Translations under genes and position numbers: made by a program
Assembly: GCF_014637085.1 (NCBI RefSeq)
Contig: NZ_BMEU01000002.1
Coordinates: 124,001 to 188,000, forward strand
Source of the DNA: Comamonas phosphati
GTDB lineage: Bacteria > Pseudomonadota > Gammaproteobacteria > Burkholderiales > Burkholderiaceae_C
DNA length: 64,000 nt
Reading direction: 5' to 3'
Shown: positions 50,023 to 63,460 of the stretch, one piece after another
How the letters are laid out: each line of letters starts with the position of its first letter
Position numbering within the stretch: the first letter of the stretch is position 1
The notes under the pieces: model-generated
The model's input: only the letters and a program-made list of their open reading frames with translations
The model's database searches: none
Told to the model about the DNA's origin: nothing

Positions 50023-50661
50023 TTACTTGGCCGCTGCCGGAGTCAGCGGCATGGAGCTGCGCGAAGCCAGCGTCTTGATCAGGCCGTCAATGCCGTTGGC
50101 ATTGATTTCCTGGGCGAACTGGTTGCGGTAGGTTTCCACCAGCCACACGCCCAGCACGTTGAAGTTGTAGAGCTTCCAGCCGTCGGCCTGCTTTTCGAGG
50201 CGGAAGTCCAGCTGCACGGGGTCGCCGCGGCCGTTGACCTGGGTGCGCACCAGCACGTCGGTATCGCCGGCGGCCATGCGGATGGGCTTGACGGTAATGG
50301 TCTGGTCCACCACCTGCGACAGCGCACCCGAGTAGGTGCGCACCAGCAGGGACTTGAACTCGTCCTGCAGGCGCTGGCGCTGCTCGGGCGTGGCCTGGCG
50401 CCAGGCCGGGCCCACGGCGGCCGAGGTCATGCGGCGGAAGTCCACATAGGGCATGACCTTCTCGTTGACCAGCGCATTGACCTTGGCGGTATCGCCGCCG
50501 CGCAGGACCGGGTCTTTCTTGATGGTGTCGAGCACATCGGTAGATACGCGCTTGACCAGCGCGTCAGGCGCCTCCTCTGCGGCTGCCACGGCAGGCAGGC
50601 CCAGGTTCAAAGCCAGCATGGCGCCGGCGGCCATGCCCCACATACGACGGGTGATCTTCAT
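50023..50661 (-). CDS. mlaC: Periplasmic phospholipid shuttle MlaC
   Basis: 212 residues from the ATG at 50661, chosen for GGAGA seven bases upstream. The signal peptide MKITRRMWGMAAGAMLALNL continues to AVAAA. The Ttg2/MlaC core has YVDFRRMTSAAVGPAWRQAT and VNGRGDPVQLDFRL, then LYNFNVLGVWLVETYRNQF (in parts). It carries phospholipid between MlaA in the outer membrane and MlaFEDB. The gene lies about 100 bases after mlaA. Confidence 0.94.
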   Translation of the reverse strand: MKITRRMWGMAAGAMLALNLGLPAVAAAEEAPDALVKRVSTDVLDTIKKDPVLRGGDTAKVNALVNEKVMPYVDFRRMTSAAVGPAWRQATPEQRQRLQDEFKSLLVRTYSGALSQVVDQTITVKPIRMAAGDTDVLVRTQVNGRGDPVQLDFRLEKQADGWKLYNFNVLGVWLVETYRNQFAQEINANGIDGLIKTLASRSSMPLTPAAAK

Positions 50662-50758
50662 TGCTTTCTCCATAGGCCCGCCAGTGTCATCGCAACCGGC
50701 GTGCCTGTAATCCATTCTTTGTAACTTGCTGTGCCTGCCATACGCGTGTCGGCCGTGC

Positions 50759-51544
50759 CTATTTGCCGCTACCGGGCGGCAGCTTGCCCGCATTGTCGTC
50801 GTCATCGTAGTTTTCGAGACGGCCGTCGCCGCCAGACGCTGCGCCGCCAATGCGTGAGCGCAGATACACATCGCGCGTCAGGCTGTACTTGTCCAGCGCC
50901 ACCGCGTCCAGCGTATCGCCGGCCTGCAGGTAGTGGGCCCGGGTGTTGACGAAGCGCAGCGCATACAGACTGTTGCGCACGGGAACATCGTCGACCTGGG
51001 TCAGAGGATGGCCATAGGCATCGACCGCCAGGCCGGCCGTGTCGCGCACCGTGGACGGCCCCCAGAACGGCAGCACCAGATACGGGCCGGTGGGCACGCC
51101 CCAGCGGCCCAGGGTCTGGCCGAAGTCCTGCTTGCGGCGCTGGATGCCGGCCTCGCTGGCCACGTCGAACAGGCCGCCGATGCCGAACACCGTGTTGACC
51201 GAGAAGCGCACCATGGAGTTGTAGGCGCCTTCGCCCTGGCCCTGCAGCAGGTTGTTCACGAACGACCAGGCATCGCCCAGGTTGTCGAAGAAATTGGTCA
51301 CGCCTTCGCGCGCCACACGCGGCGTCACGGCCTGGTAGGCCGTGGCCACGGGCTTGAACACCGCCTTGTCCACACCTTCGTTGAAGGAATAGATGCTGCG
51401 GTTGAAGGACTCGTAGGGGTCGGCCGGATTCGCGGCGCCGCCCGTGCTGGTCGTCGCACAGCCGGAGAGCAAAGCTGCCGCAGCAAGGCCTGCTGCCAGC
51501 GCGCCGCTGCGCAGCGCCGGTGTTTGTGAGCGTGTTGTCATCAT
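50759..51544 (-). CDS. mlaA: Outer-membrane lipoprotein MlaA (VacJ)
   Basis: 261 residues. The lipobox LLSGC is at about 26-30. Core motifs are DPYESFNRSIYSFNEGVDKAV, TNFFDNLGDAWSFVNNLLQG, FGQTLGRWGVPTGPYLVLPF and GPSTVRDTAG (given as landmarks). It removes mislocalised phospholipid from the outer leaflet. GGAGG precedes the start, which overlaps mlaD by four bases. Its inclusion inside the mla operon is the Burkholderiales arrangement. Confidence 0.95.
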   Translation of the reverse strand: MMTTRSQTPALRSGALAAGLAAAALLSGCATTSTGGAANPADPYESFNRSIYSFNEGVDKAVFKPVATAYQAVTPRVAREGVTNFFDNLGDAWSFVNNLLQGQGEGAYNSMVRFSVNTVFGIGGLFDVASEAGIQRRKQDFGQTLGRWGVPTGPYLVLPFWGPSTVRDTAGLAVDAYGHPLTQVDDVPVRNSLYALRFVNTRAHYLQAGDTLDAVALDKYSLTRDVYLRSRIGGAASGGDGRLENYDDDDNAGKLPPGSGK

Positions 51545-52041
51545 TGTTTACCTCCAGCGCCAGGGCCGGCACTGTTGCCGCCATTGCCCTGCTCGGCCTT
51601 GCCGTACAGGAACTGGCCAATCAGATTTTCCAGCACAACGGCCGACTGTGTCGCGGTCACACGGTCCCCGGCCTTCAAATTTTCTTCGCTGGCACCGGCT
51701 TCGATGCCGATGTACTGGTCGCCCAGCAAGCCGCTGGTCAGGATCTTGAGCGAGCTGTCCTTGGGAAACAGGTAGCGCGATTCCATGTTCATGGCCACGC
51801 TGGCCTGGAAGGTCTTGTCGTCGAAGGTGATGGCATTCACACGCCCCACGACCACGCCAGCGCTCTTGACCGCGGCCTTGGGCTTGAGCCCGCCGATGTT
51901 GTCGAAGCGCGCCGTCACCGTATAGGTCTGCTGGAAGTTCAGACTCAGCAGATTGGCCGACTGCAGGGCCAGGAACACCAGGGCCACCGCGCCGATGAGC
52001 ACGAACAGGCCAACCCAGACATCACTTTTGTTTTGCTGCAT
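51541..52041 (-). CDS. mlaD: MCE-domain protein MlaD
   Basis: 166 residues. One N-terminal membrane helix ([20 protein letters not shown]) is followed by an MCE domain with FDNIGGLKPKAAVKSAGVVVG and LLGDQYIGIEAGA (in parts). The hydrophobic C-terminal helix lines the hexameric pore in E. coli MlaD. The Gly-rich end GNGGNSAGPGAGG is variable. It lies 38 bases after mlaE. Confidence 0.95.
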   Translation of the reverse strand: MQQNKSDVWVGLFVLIGAVALVFLALQSANLLSLNFQQTYTVTARFDNIGGLKPKAAVKSAGVVVGRVNAITFDDKTFQASVAMNMESRYLFPKDSSLKILTSGLLGDQYIGIEAGASEENLKAGDRVTATQSAVVLENLIGQFLYGKAEQGNGGNSAGPGAGGKQ

Positions 52042-52079
52042 GATTTTTTACCTCTTGTCCGTCGCGCCTATGCAGGTGC

Positions 52080-52862
52080 TCAGACGCTGAACATGGTTGC
52101 CGTGAGCAGGAAGTCCAGCCCCAGCACCGTGAGCGAAGCCACGACCACCGTGCGCGTGGTGGCCCGCGAAACACCTTCGGGCGTCGGCTTGGCCGCATAG
52201 CCTTCGAGCAGGGCGATGAAGGTGACGGCGATGCCGAACACCATGCTCTTGAGCACGCCGTTGCCCAGGTCGTACCACCAGTCCACGCCCTGCTGCATCT
52301 GGCCCCAGAACGCGCCGCCGTCGACGCCGATCAGCACCACGCCGACCAGCCAGCCGCCGATCACGCCCACGGCGCTGAACACCGCCGCCAGCAGCGGCAG
52401 CGTGACCAGGCCCGCCCAGAAGCGCGGCGCCAGAATGCGTTTGACGGGGTCCACGGCCATCATTTCCATGGCCGACAGCTGCTCGCCGGCCTTCATCAGG
52501 CCGATCTCGGCCGTCAGCGCCGTGCCGGCACGGCCCGCGAACAGCAGGGCCGTGACCACGGGCCCGAGTTCGCGCACCAGCGACAGGGCCACCAAGAGGC
52601 CCAGTGCCTCGGCCGAGCCATAGCGCTGCAGCGTGTAATAGCCCTGCAGGCCCAGCACAAAGCCCACGAACAGGCCCGAGACGCCGATGATGGCCAGCGA
52701 ATAATTGCCCAGGAAGTGGATCTGGTCGCCGATCAGGCGCGGACGCCGCAGCGCCGGCCCCATGAGCGCCAGCAGGCGCATGAACAGGCGCGCGCCCGAG
52801 CCGACCTGGGTCAGCTGCTGGCGCACGGCAGCGCCTATGCGCACGGGATGCAGGGGATTCAT
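52080..52862 (-). CDS. mlaE: Phospholipid ABC transporter permease MlaE
   Basis: 260 residues. The ATG at 52862 has GGAGG six bases upstream, better than a GTG two codons earlier. Family signatures are [39 protein letters not shown] and [19 protein letters not shown] (quoted in parts). Five to six membrane segments. Its start overlaps the mlaF stop by four bases. Confidence 0.96.
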   Translation of the reverse strand: MNPLHPVRIGAAVRQQLTQVGSGARLFMRLLALMGPALRRPRLIGDQIHFLGNYSLAIIGVSGLFVGFVLGLQGYYTLQRYGSAEALGLLVALSLVRELGPVVTALLFAGRAGTALTAEIGLMKAGEQLSAMEMMAVDPVKRILAPRFWAGLVTLPLLAAVFSAVGVIGGWLVGVVLIGVDGGAFWGQMQQGVDWWYDLGNGVLKSMVFGIAVTFIALLEGYAAKPTPEGVSRATTRTVVVASLTVLGLDFLLTATMFSV

Positions 52863-53683
52863 GCGCACCTCCGGCCGTTGGCGGGCAGGCCGAAGTCCTC
52901 TTCGGCGCTGGCTCCGGGATAGTGGAACGGCACCGGCCCCGTGGGCCGGGCGTTGATGAACTGCTGCACCAGCGGATCGGTGCTGGCGCGCACCTCCTCG
53001 GGCGTGCCCTGAGCCGCCACGCCGCCGTTACCCAGGATCACCACATGGTCGGCCACATGGAAGGTCTCTTCCACATCGTGGGAGACCAGGATGGAGGTCA
53101 GGCCCATGGCGTCGCTCAGCTGGCGGATCAGCTGCGCGGCCGTGCCCAGGGAAATCGGGTCCAGCCCGGCAAAGGGCTCGTCGTACATGATGAGCTCGGG
53201 GTCCAGCGCAATCGCCCGCGCCAGCGCCACGCGGCGGGCCATGCCGCCCGAGACCTCGCTGGGCATCAGGTCGCGCGCGCCGCGCAGGCCCACGGCATGC
53301 AGCTTCATGAGCACGATGTCGCGGATCAGCGCTTCGGGCAGGTCGGTGTGCTCGCGCAGCGGGAAGGCCACGTTGTCGAACACGCTCATGTCGGTGAACA
53401 GGGCGCCGAACTGGAACAGCATGCCCATGCGCCGGCGCGCCGCGTACAGCTGCTGCGCCGTCATCTGCGTGACGTCCTGGCCGTCGAACAGCACCTCGCC
53501 CTGCTGGGCATGGTTCTGGCCGCCGATCAGGCGCAGCACCGTGGTCTTGCCGCCGCCGGAGGCGCCCATCAGCGCCGTGACCTTGCCGCGCGGCACCTGC
53601 AGGGACAGGTCGCGCAGGATGACGCGCTCGCCATAGCCGAAGGTGACGTTGCGCAATTGCACAAGGGGAGCATTGGGTGACAT
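52859..53683 (-). CDS. mlaF: Phospholipid ABC transporter ATPase MlaF
   Basis: 274 residues from the ATG at 53683; a longer open frame to 53806 is not conserved. Walker A is [11 protein letters not shown], the Q-loop region [16 protein letters not shown], the signature [16 protein letters not shown] and Walker [20 protein letters not shown] is the MlaF-type Q-loop. First gene of mlaFEDACB. About 220 bases separate it from the ABC-transporter gene upstream, with a nested palindrome in between. Confidence 0.95.
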   Translation of the reverse strand: MSPNAPLVQLRNVTFGYGERVILRDLSLQVPRGKVTALMGASGGGKTTVLRLIGGQNHAQQGEVLFDGQDVTQMTAQQLYAARRRMGMLFQFGALFTDMSVFDNVAFPLREHTDLPEALIRDIVLMKLHAVGLRGARDLMPSEVSGGMARRVALARAIALDPELIMYDEPFAGLDPISLGTAAQLIRQLSDAMGLTSILVSHDVEETFHVADHVVILGNGGVAAQGTPEEVRASTDPLVQQFINARPTGPVPFHYPGASAEEDFGLPANGRRCA

Positions 53684-53754
53684 GCAGCAGGCGTGGGTCG
53701 GAGTGAAAACACGTATTGTGCCGGTAGCGCCACGGGCACAGGCGGCCCGGATGC

Positions 53755-53786
53755 CAAAGAAACATACATCCATGGATGTTTCTTTG
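53755..53786. promoter_or_regulatory. Nested palindrome upstream of mlaF
   Basis: An 11-base inverted repeat CAAAGAAACAT / ATGTTTCTTTG (53755-53765 and 53776-53786) partly overlaps a perfect 14-base palindrome ACATCCATGGATGT (53766-53779). It lies about 70 bases before the mlaF start. The two pairings exclude each other in part. It could be an operator or a terminator of the gene upstream (no T run). Confidence 0.5.
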
Positions 53787-53902
53787 AAGAGCGCCATTGT
53801 ACGCAATGCAGCACAACTATGTTTTCAGGAGCTTCCAGCGCATACCTGGCCTCGATTTCCACCCAATTTTATGCCAGAACAAATCGGCATCGCCGGCCTG
53901 TT

Positions 53903-54676
<774 letters not shown>

Positions 54677-54702
54677 CCCAACTTCTCCATGGTGGTGGAT
54701 GC

Positions 54703-54805
54703 ATGAAACTGGCGCGATCCAAGCCAGGGACGGCCAGCAAGGGCCGCCCCGCAGCAAAGGCCGTCGTCCCCCTTCCAGGGGGAAGCCGCACCGCGGCTCA
54801 GGGGG
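54703..54805 (-). repeat. REP-like repeat family 2, copy g (after ABC permease)
   Basis: CCCCC abuts the TGA stop of the permease gene. The hairpin is AGCCGC-GGT-GCGGCT, then the core and the long distal half ending CCAAGCCAGGG / GATC. The distal half nearly equals copy d. It lies between two genes of one transporter, only 26 bases from the next ATG. Confidence 0.85.
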
Positions 54806-55456
54806 TCACTCATATTTGGCATGGCGATTCTCGAGATGTTGGAAGACCCAGGTCAGCAGCAGCGTCATGCCCAGGTAGAAGCAGGCGGCCACGATGAACG
54901 GCGTGAACGTGAAGTCGCGCTGCACCACGCCGCGCGCCACGCGCAGCAGGTCGTTGAGCGCCAGCACGTAGATCAGCGAGGTGTCCTTGACCAGGGTGAT
55001 GGTCTCGTTGCTCACGGGCGGCAGGATGCGGGCCCACATCTGCGGCAGGATGATGCGGCGCATGGTCTGCGCATAGGTCATGCCCAGCACCTTGGCGCCT
55101 TCGTACTGGCCGCGGTCGATGGACTTGATGCCGGCGCGGAAGATCTCGGCGAAGTAGGCCGCGTAATTGAACGCGAAAGCCACCACGGCCGCCGGAAAAT
55201 CGGGCAGGCGCACGCCGATCACCGGCACGAACGGCAGGGCAAAGTAGACGAACAGCAGCTGCAGCATCAGCGGCGTGCCGCGCACCAACCAGAGATAGGA
55301 ACCCACCAGGGAGCTCAGCGCCTTGATGCGGGAGATGCGCATCAGCGCCAGCGCCAGGCCCAGCGGAATCGAGAGCACCAGCGTGATGAGGAACAGCTTG
55401 AGGGTAACCAGGGCTCCGGCGGCCATGGGCCCCAGGAGCGAAATGACATAGTCCAT
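54806..55456 (-). CDS. Polar amino-acid ABC transporter permease
   Basis: 216 residues with five membrane segments. The HisM/GlnP-type signature YAAYFAEIFRAGIKSIDRGQ and EGAKVLGMTYAQTMRRIILPQ contains the EAA loop. LVRGTPLMLQLLFVYFAL is also typical (in parts). It probably forms a homodimer, since only one permease gene is present. It is separated from the binding-protein gene by a strong terminator-like hairpin. Confidence 0.94.
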   Translation of the reverse strand: MDYVISLLGPMAAGALVTLKLFLITLVLSIPLGLALALMRISRIKALSSLVGSYLWLVRGTPLMLQLLFVYFALPFVPVIGVRLPDFPAAVVAFAFNYAAYFAEIFRAGIKSIDRGQYEGAKVLGMTYAQTMRRIILPQMWARILPPVSNETITLVKDTSLIYVLALNDLLRVARGVVQRDFTFTPFIVAACFYLGMTLLLTWVFQHLENRHAKYE

Positions 55457-55476
55457 TGGATGGCCTTCGGCAGGTC

Positions 55477-55508
55477 AAAAAAAACCGGCAATGACAGGAC
55501 ATTGCCGG
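55477..55508 (-). terminator. Rho-independent terminator inside the ABC transporter operon
   Basis: On the minus strand the perfect 9-bp stem CCGGCAATG / CATTGCCGG (55485-55493, 55500-55508) has a six-base loop and is followed by eight T. It lies 20 bases after the binding-protein stop and 20 bases before the permease start. It probably reduces permease and ATPase expression relative to the binding protein. Confidence 0.88.
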
Positions 55509-55528
55509 CTGCACGATTTTTTGAAAGA

Positions 55529-56341
55529 TCAGTGCTTGATCACGTCGGCGCCAAACCACTTGTTGGCGATTTCGGCGGCCTTGCCGTCCTTCTTCATGGC
55601 GTTCAAGGCGTCGTTGATCTTGTTGCGGGTGGCTTCGTCATCCTTGCGAAAGCCCACGCCGTAGTCTTCGGTGCCGAAGTCTTCCGCCAGCACGGCGTAG
55701 CTCTCGGGCTTCTTGTTCACGTAGTAGCGACCCACCACCTCGTCCACCACCACGGTGTCCAGGCGGCCGGCATCCAGGTCCATCAGCGCAGCGATGTTGT
55801 CGCCGAACAGCTTGGTTGCCTTGAACTTGGAAGACAGCTCCTTGTCCTTTTCCAGGGCCGTCACGGCGCTGGAGCCCTCCTGGGCACCCACGATCTTGCC
55901 GGCCATGTCGGCCTTGGTCTTGATGGGCGAACCGGCCTTCACGATGATGATCTGCTTGTTGACCATGTAGGGGTCGGTGAACAGGATCTTTTCCTTGCGC
56001 TCTTCGAGGATGGTCAGACCGTTCCACAGCGCATCCACGCGCTTGCCCAGCAGCTCGGCTTCCTTGGCGTTCCAGTCGATGGGCTTGAACTCCACTTCGA
56101 CGCCGGCGCGCTTGGCGGCTTCCTTGGCCATGTCGATGTCGAAGCCGACGATTTCGTTCTTGTCGTCACGGAAACCCATGGGCGGGAAGTTGTCGTCCAG
56201 GCCCACCACCAGCTTGGCGGCTGCGGCCGGTGCCGGAGCGGGAGCCGGCGCTGCAGCGGTGTTCGATGCGGGTTCGTTCTTGCCGCAGGCAGCCAGCAAT
56301 GCAGTCAGGGCAACCGTGGCCAAGAGGGTACGTTTTTTCAT
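55529..56341 (-). CDS. Polar amino-acid ABC transporter substrate-binding lipoprotein
   Basis: 270 residues from the ATG at 56341. The signal peptide MKKRTLLATVALTALLAAC ends in a lipobox (LAAC), so it is a lipoprotein. An Ala/Pro linker follows (about 28-43). The SBP_bac_3 domain has GLDDNFPPMGFRDDKNEIVG and GFDIDMAKEAAKR, then LFTDPYMVNKQIIIV and DTVVVDEVVGRYY (in parts). The ligand is probably glutamine, cystine or another polar amino acid; it cannot be fixed from sequence. First gene of the SBP-permease-ATPase set. Confidence 0.93.
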   Translation of the reverse strand: MKKRTLLATVALTALLAACGKNEPASNTAAAPAPAPAPAAAAKLVVGLDDNFPPMGFRDDKNEIVGFDIDMAKEAAKRAGVEVEFKPIDWNAKEAELLGKRVDALWNGLTILEERKEKILFTDPYMVNKQIIIVKAGSPIKTKADMAGKIVGAQEGSSAVTALEKDKELSSKFKATKLFGDNIAALMDLDAGRLDTVVVDEVVGRYYVNKKPESYAVLAEDFGTEDYGVGFRKDDEATRNKINDALNAMKKDGKAAEIANKWFGADVIKH

Positions 56342-56710
56342 GATGTCAAAAAGTGAAATAGAAAAGACTGAAACAGGAAAGACGATCAGCACCAGACAGG
56401 ACTGCAGCCGGAATCAGGCAGGCAAATGGCTCACCAGATCCGACTGCCGCCGGCGCCGCATTGCGCATGACCATGTAGGCGCATCGATGTGTCGTCCACG
56501 GTTACAAACGGTGCACCATTCTGCCATCCGGCAATGCCACTGCCTCCCCCTCGCTTTCACCTATACATAATCATCAAAATTCAACAAAACAGTCTATACA
56601 TATTTATCCAATTCAATATTTTCCACCTATACATCACCAGCAGACGGAACTGCAATAGACCGACCGTCGGGCCCGTACCAGGCCCAGCCCGCAGATCGCT
56701 ATCAAAATAA
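56342..56710. other. Upstream region of the ABC transporter genes, AT-rich part with three CTATACAT repeats
   Basis: This is the left part of the 550-base gap between the binding-protein gene and gltD. CTATACAT occurs at 56571-56578, 56594-56601 and 56627-56634 in an AT-rich block (56560-56640). On the minus strand these read ATGTATAG and could be -10-like elements or regulator sites, 230-290 bases from the start codon. The stretch 56342-56560 shows no coding frame or clear hairpin. Confidence 0.5.
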
Positions 56711-56730
56711 AAGCGCCCCAAAGGGCGCTT
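56703..56730 (-). terminator. Terminator downstream of gltD
   Basis: An 8-bp perfect stem AAGCGCCC / GGGCGCTT (56711-56718, 56723-56730) encloses CAAA. On the minus strand TTATTTTG follows. It ends the gltBD unit and lies about 160 bases past the gltD stop, behind the gltD fragment. Confidence 0.75.
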
Positions 56731-56756
56731 CTGTCAAAGGCAGCGGAGAGGCTTGG

Positions 56757-56821
56757 CGGGGCAGCTCGCCGGCGCCCATCAGGAACTCATCCACCGCGCG
56801 CGCAGCCTGACGGCCTTCGCC
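56757..56821 (-). pseudogene. Diverged duplicate of the gltD 3' end
   Basis: 65 bases match the last part of gltD (56896-56960) with about six mismatches. Translated on the minus strand it gives [20 protein letters not shown], against [20 protein letters not shown] in gltD. It lies 75 bases past the gltD stop with no start codon. It is a remnant of a duplicated or recombined gltD end. Confidence 0.82.
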
Positions 56822-56891
56822 ACCGCGGCCGGTCAGGCCGCAGTTTCCATCCCGGCCCAATGGGCCAGCCGCGAAAGCCGAGCACCCTGCT

Positions 56892-58367
56892 TCAACGGGG
56901 CAGCTCGCTCGCCCCCATCAGGAACTCGTCCACCGCGCGCGCAGCCTGGCGGCCTTCGCGGATGGCCCACACCACCAGCGACTGGCCGCGGCGGATGTCG
57001 CCGGCGGCGAACACCTTGGGCACGTTGGTGGCGTAGCCGCCGATGAAGTTGGTCGTGGCCTTGGCATTGCCGCGGGCGTCCTTGTCCACGCCGAAGGCGT
57101 CGAGCACGGTGGCGACGGGATGCACAAAGCCCATGGCCAGCAGCACCATATCGGCGGGCCAGACCTTTTCGGTGCCGGGCACCTCGGTCAGCTTGCCGTC
57201 CTTGAACTCGACCTGCACGGTGGTCAGGCTCTTGACCTTGCCCTTTTCACCCGTGAACTCCTTGGTGGAGATGGCGAACTCGCGCACCACGCCTTCGTCG
57301 TGGCTGGACGAGGTGCGCAGCTTGATCGGCCAGTAGGGCCAGACCAGGGGCTTGTTCTCCTGCTCGGGCGGCATGGGCATGACTTCGAACTGGGTCACGC
57401 TCTTGGCGCCATGGCGGTTGGAGGTGCCCACGCAGTCGGAGCCGGTGTCGCCGCCGCCGATGACGATGACGTGCTTGCCGTCGGCCCGCAGCTGGCCCTT
57501 GAGCTTGTCGCCCGCGTTGATCTTGTTCTGCTGGGGCAGGAACTCCATGGCGAAATGGATGCCGTCCAGGTCGCGGCCCGGCACGGGCAGGTCGCGCGAC
57601 TGCTCGGAGCCGCCGGTCAGCAGCACGGCGTCGAACTCGGCCTGGAGCTGCTCGGGGCTGACGGTTTCCTTGGCCCAGTTGGTGACCTTGGAATCCTGGC
57701 CCAGGCCGTCCTTGCCCGCCACCAGCACGCCGGCGCGGATCTTCAGGCCTTCGGCCACGAGCTGCTCGACGCGGCGGTCGATCAGGCCCTTGTCCAGCTT
57801 GAAGTCGGGGATGCCGTAGCGCAGCAGGCCGCCGACGCGGTCGTTCTTCTCGAACAGGGTCACGTCATGGCCGGCGCGCACCAGCTGCTGGGCGGCGGCC
57901 ATGCCGGCGGGGCCGGCGCCGATCACGGCCACCTTCTTGCCCGTCTGGTGCTTGGGCGGCAGGGGCTTGACCCAGCCTTCGGCCCAGGCACGGTCGATGA
58001 TGGCGTGCTCGATGGACTTGATGCCGATGGGCTCGATGTTGATGTTGGCCACGCAGGCCGCCTCGCAGGGCGCGGGGCAGATGCGGCCCGTGAACTCGGG
58101 GAAGTTGTTGGTGCTGTGCAGCGTGGCGATGGCGTTCTTCCAGTCGCCGCGGTACACGAGGTCGTTGAAGTCCGGGATGATGTTGTTGACCGGGCAGCCG
58201 TTGTTGCAGAACGGCGTGCCGCAGTCCATGCAGCGTGCGCCCTGGATCTTGGCCTGCTCGGGCGTCAGTGCAACGACGAATTCCTTGTAGTTCTTCAGAC
58301 GTTCCGCAACCGGGGCGTAGCCCTCTTCGATGCGGTCGTATTCCATAAAGCCGGTGGTCTTACCCAT
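56892..58367 (-). CDS. gltD: Glutamate synthase (NADPH) small subunit
   Basis: 491 residues. The N-terminal 4Fe-4S region has [17 protein letters not shown] (about 42-58) and [16 protein letters not shown] binding is [20 protein letters not shown] (about 150) and NADPH binding is [12 protein letters not shown] (about 300). It passes electrons from NADPH to the large subunit. It lies 70 bases after gltB. A diverged copy of its 3' end follows its stop. Confidence 0.97.
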   Translation of the reverse strand: MGKTTGFMEYDRIEEGYAPVAERLKNYKEFVVALTPEQAKIQGARCMDCGTPFCNNGCPVNNIIPDFNDLVYRGDWKNAIATLHSTNNFPEFTGRICPAPCEAACVANINIEPIGIKSIEHAIIDRAWAEGWVKPLPPKHQTGKKVAVIGAGPAGMAAAQQLVRAGHDVTLFEKNDRVGGLLRYGIPDFKLDKGLIDRRVEQLVAEGLKIRAGVLVAGKDGLGQDSKVTNWAKETVSPEQLQAEFDAVLLTGGSEQSRDLPVPGRDLDGIHFAMEFLPQQNKINAGDKLKGQLRADGKHVIVIGGGDTGSDCVGTSNRHGAKSVTQFEVMPMPPEQENKPLVWPYWPIKLRTSSSHDEGVVREFAISTKEFTGEKGKVKSLTTVQVEFKDGKLTEVPGTEKVWPADMVLLAMGFVHPVATVLDAFGVDKDARGNAKATTNFIGGYATNVPKVFAAGDIRRGQSLVVWAIREGRQAARAVDEFLMGASELPR

Positions 58368-58437
58368 GGTGTGTATTCCTTGAAATCTGTGTTCGCGTGC
58401 AGGGGGCGGCGGGCTGAGCCGCCGCCGTCGTCTGGCC

Positions 58438-63183
<4,746 letters not shown>

Positions 63184-63387
63184 GGGGAATCCTCAGTTTT
63201 CTATCGCAGGGAACGCAAGAGTACGACAGCACATAACCTTATGCAATATTTTTTAATTAGGGTCAGATTCCAATTAATAACCAATAAATTTAATAAGAAA
63301 ATAATTGGGGACATATTAAATCCAGGCAAATCGACACACCGAAGCCAACGCTAACGAACCATAAAATCAGAGCAGCCCAACACAGAG
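63184..63387. other. Upstream region of gltB with an AT-rich, IS-end-like block
   Basis: Bases 63238-63330 are strongly AT-rich compared with the rest of the window. They hold TTAGGGTCAGATTCCAATTA (63257-63276) and TAATTGGGGACATATTA (63302-63318), an imperfect inverted pair (CCAATTA / TAATTGG). Such GGGTCAG..-type words often flank REP-associated or IS200-like transposases, by recollection. The gltB promoter probably also lies here; no clear hexamers were fixed. Confidence 0.45.
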
Positions 63388-63460
63388 GCACCGCGCAAGA
63401 GCCGCCTCGCAGCGAAAGTGCCATCCCCCTTCGGGGGAAGGCGCGCAGCGGCTCAGGGGG
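63388..63460 (-). repeat. REP-like repeat family 2, copy h (at RAYT 3' end)
   Basis: CCCCCTGAG of the repeat contains the TGA stop of the RAYT gene. The hairpin AGCCGC-TGC-GCGCCT has one mismatch. The core CCCCC-GAA-GGGGG is perfect, and GCTGCGAGGCGGCTCTTGC follows. The repeat links the transposase gene physically to its presumed element family. Confidence 0.82.
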
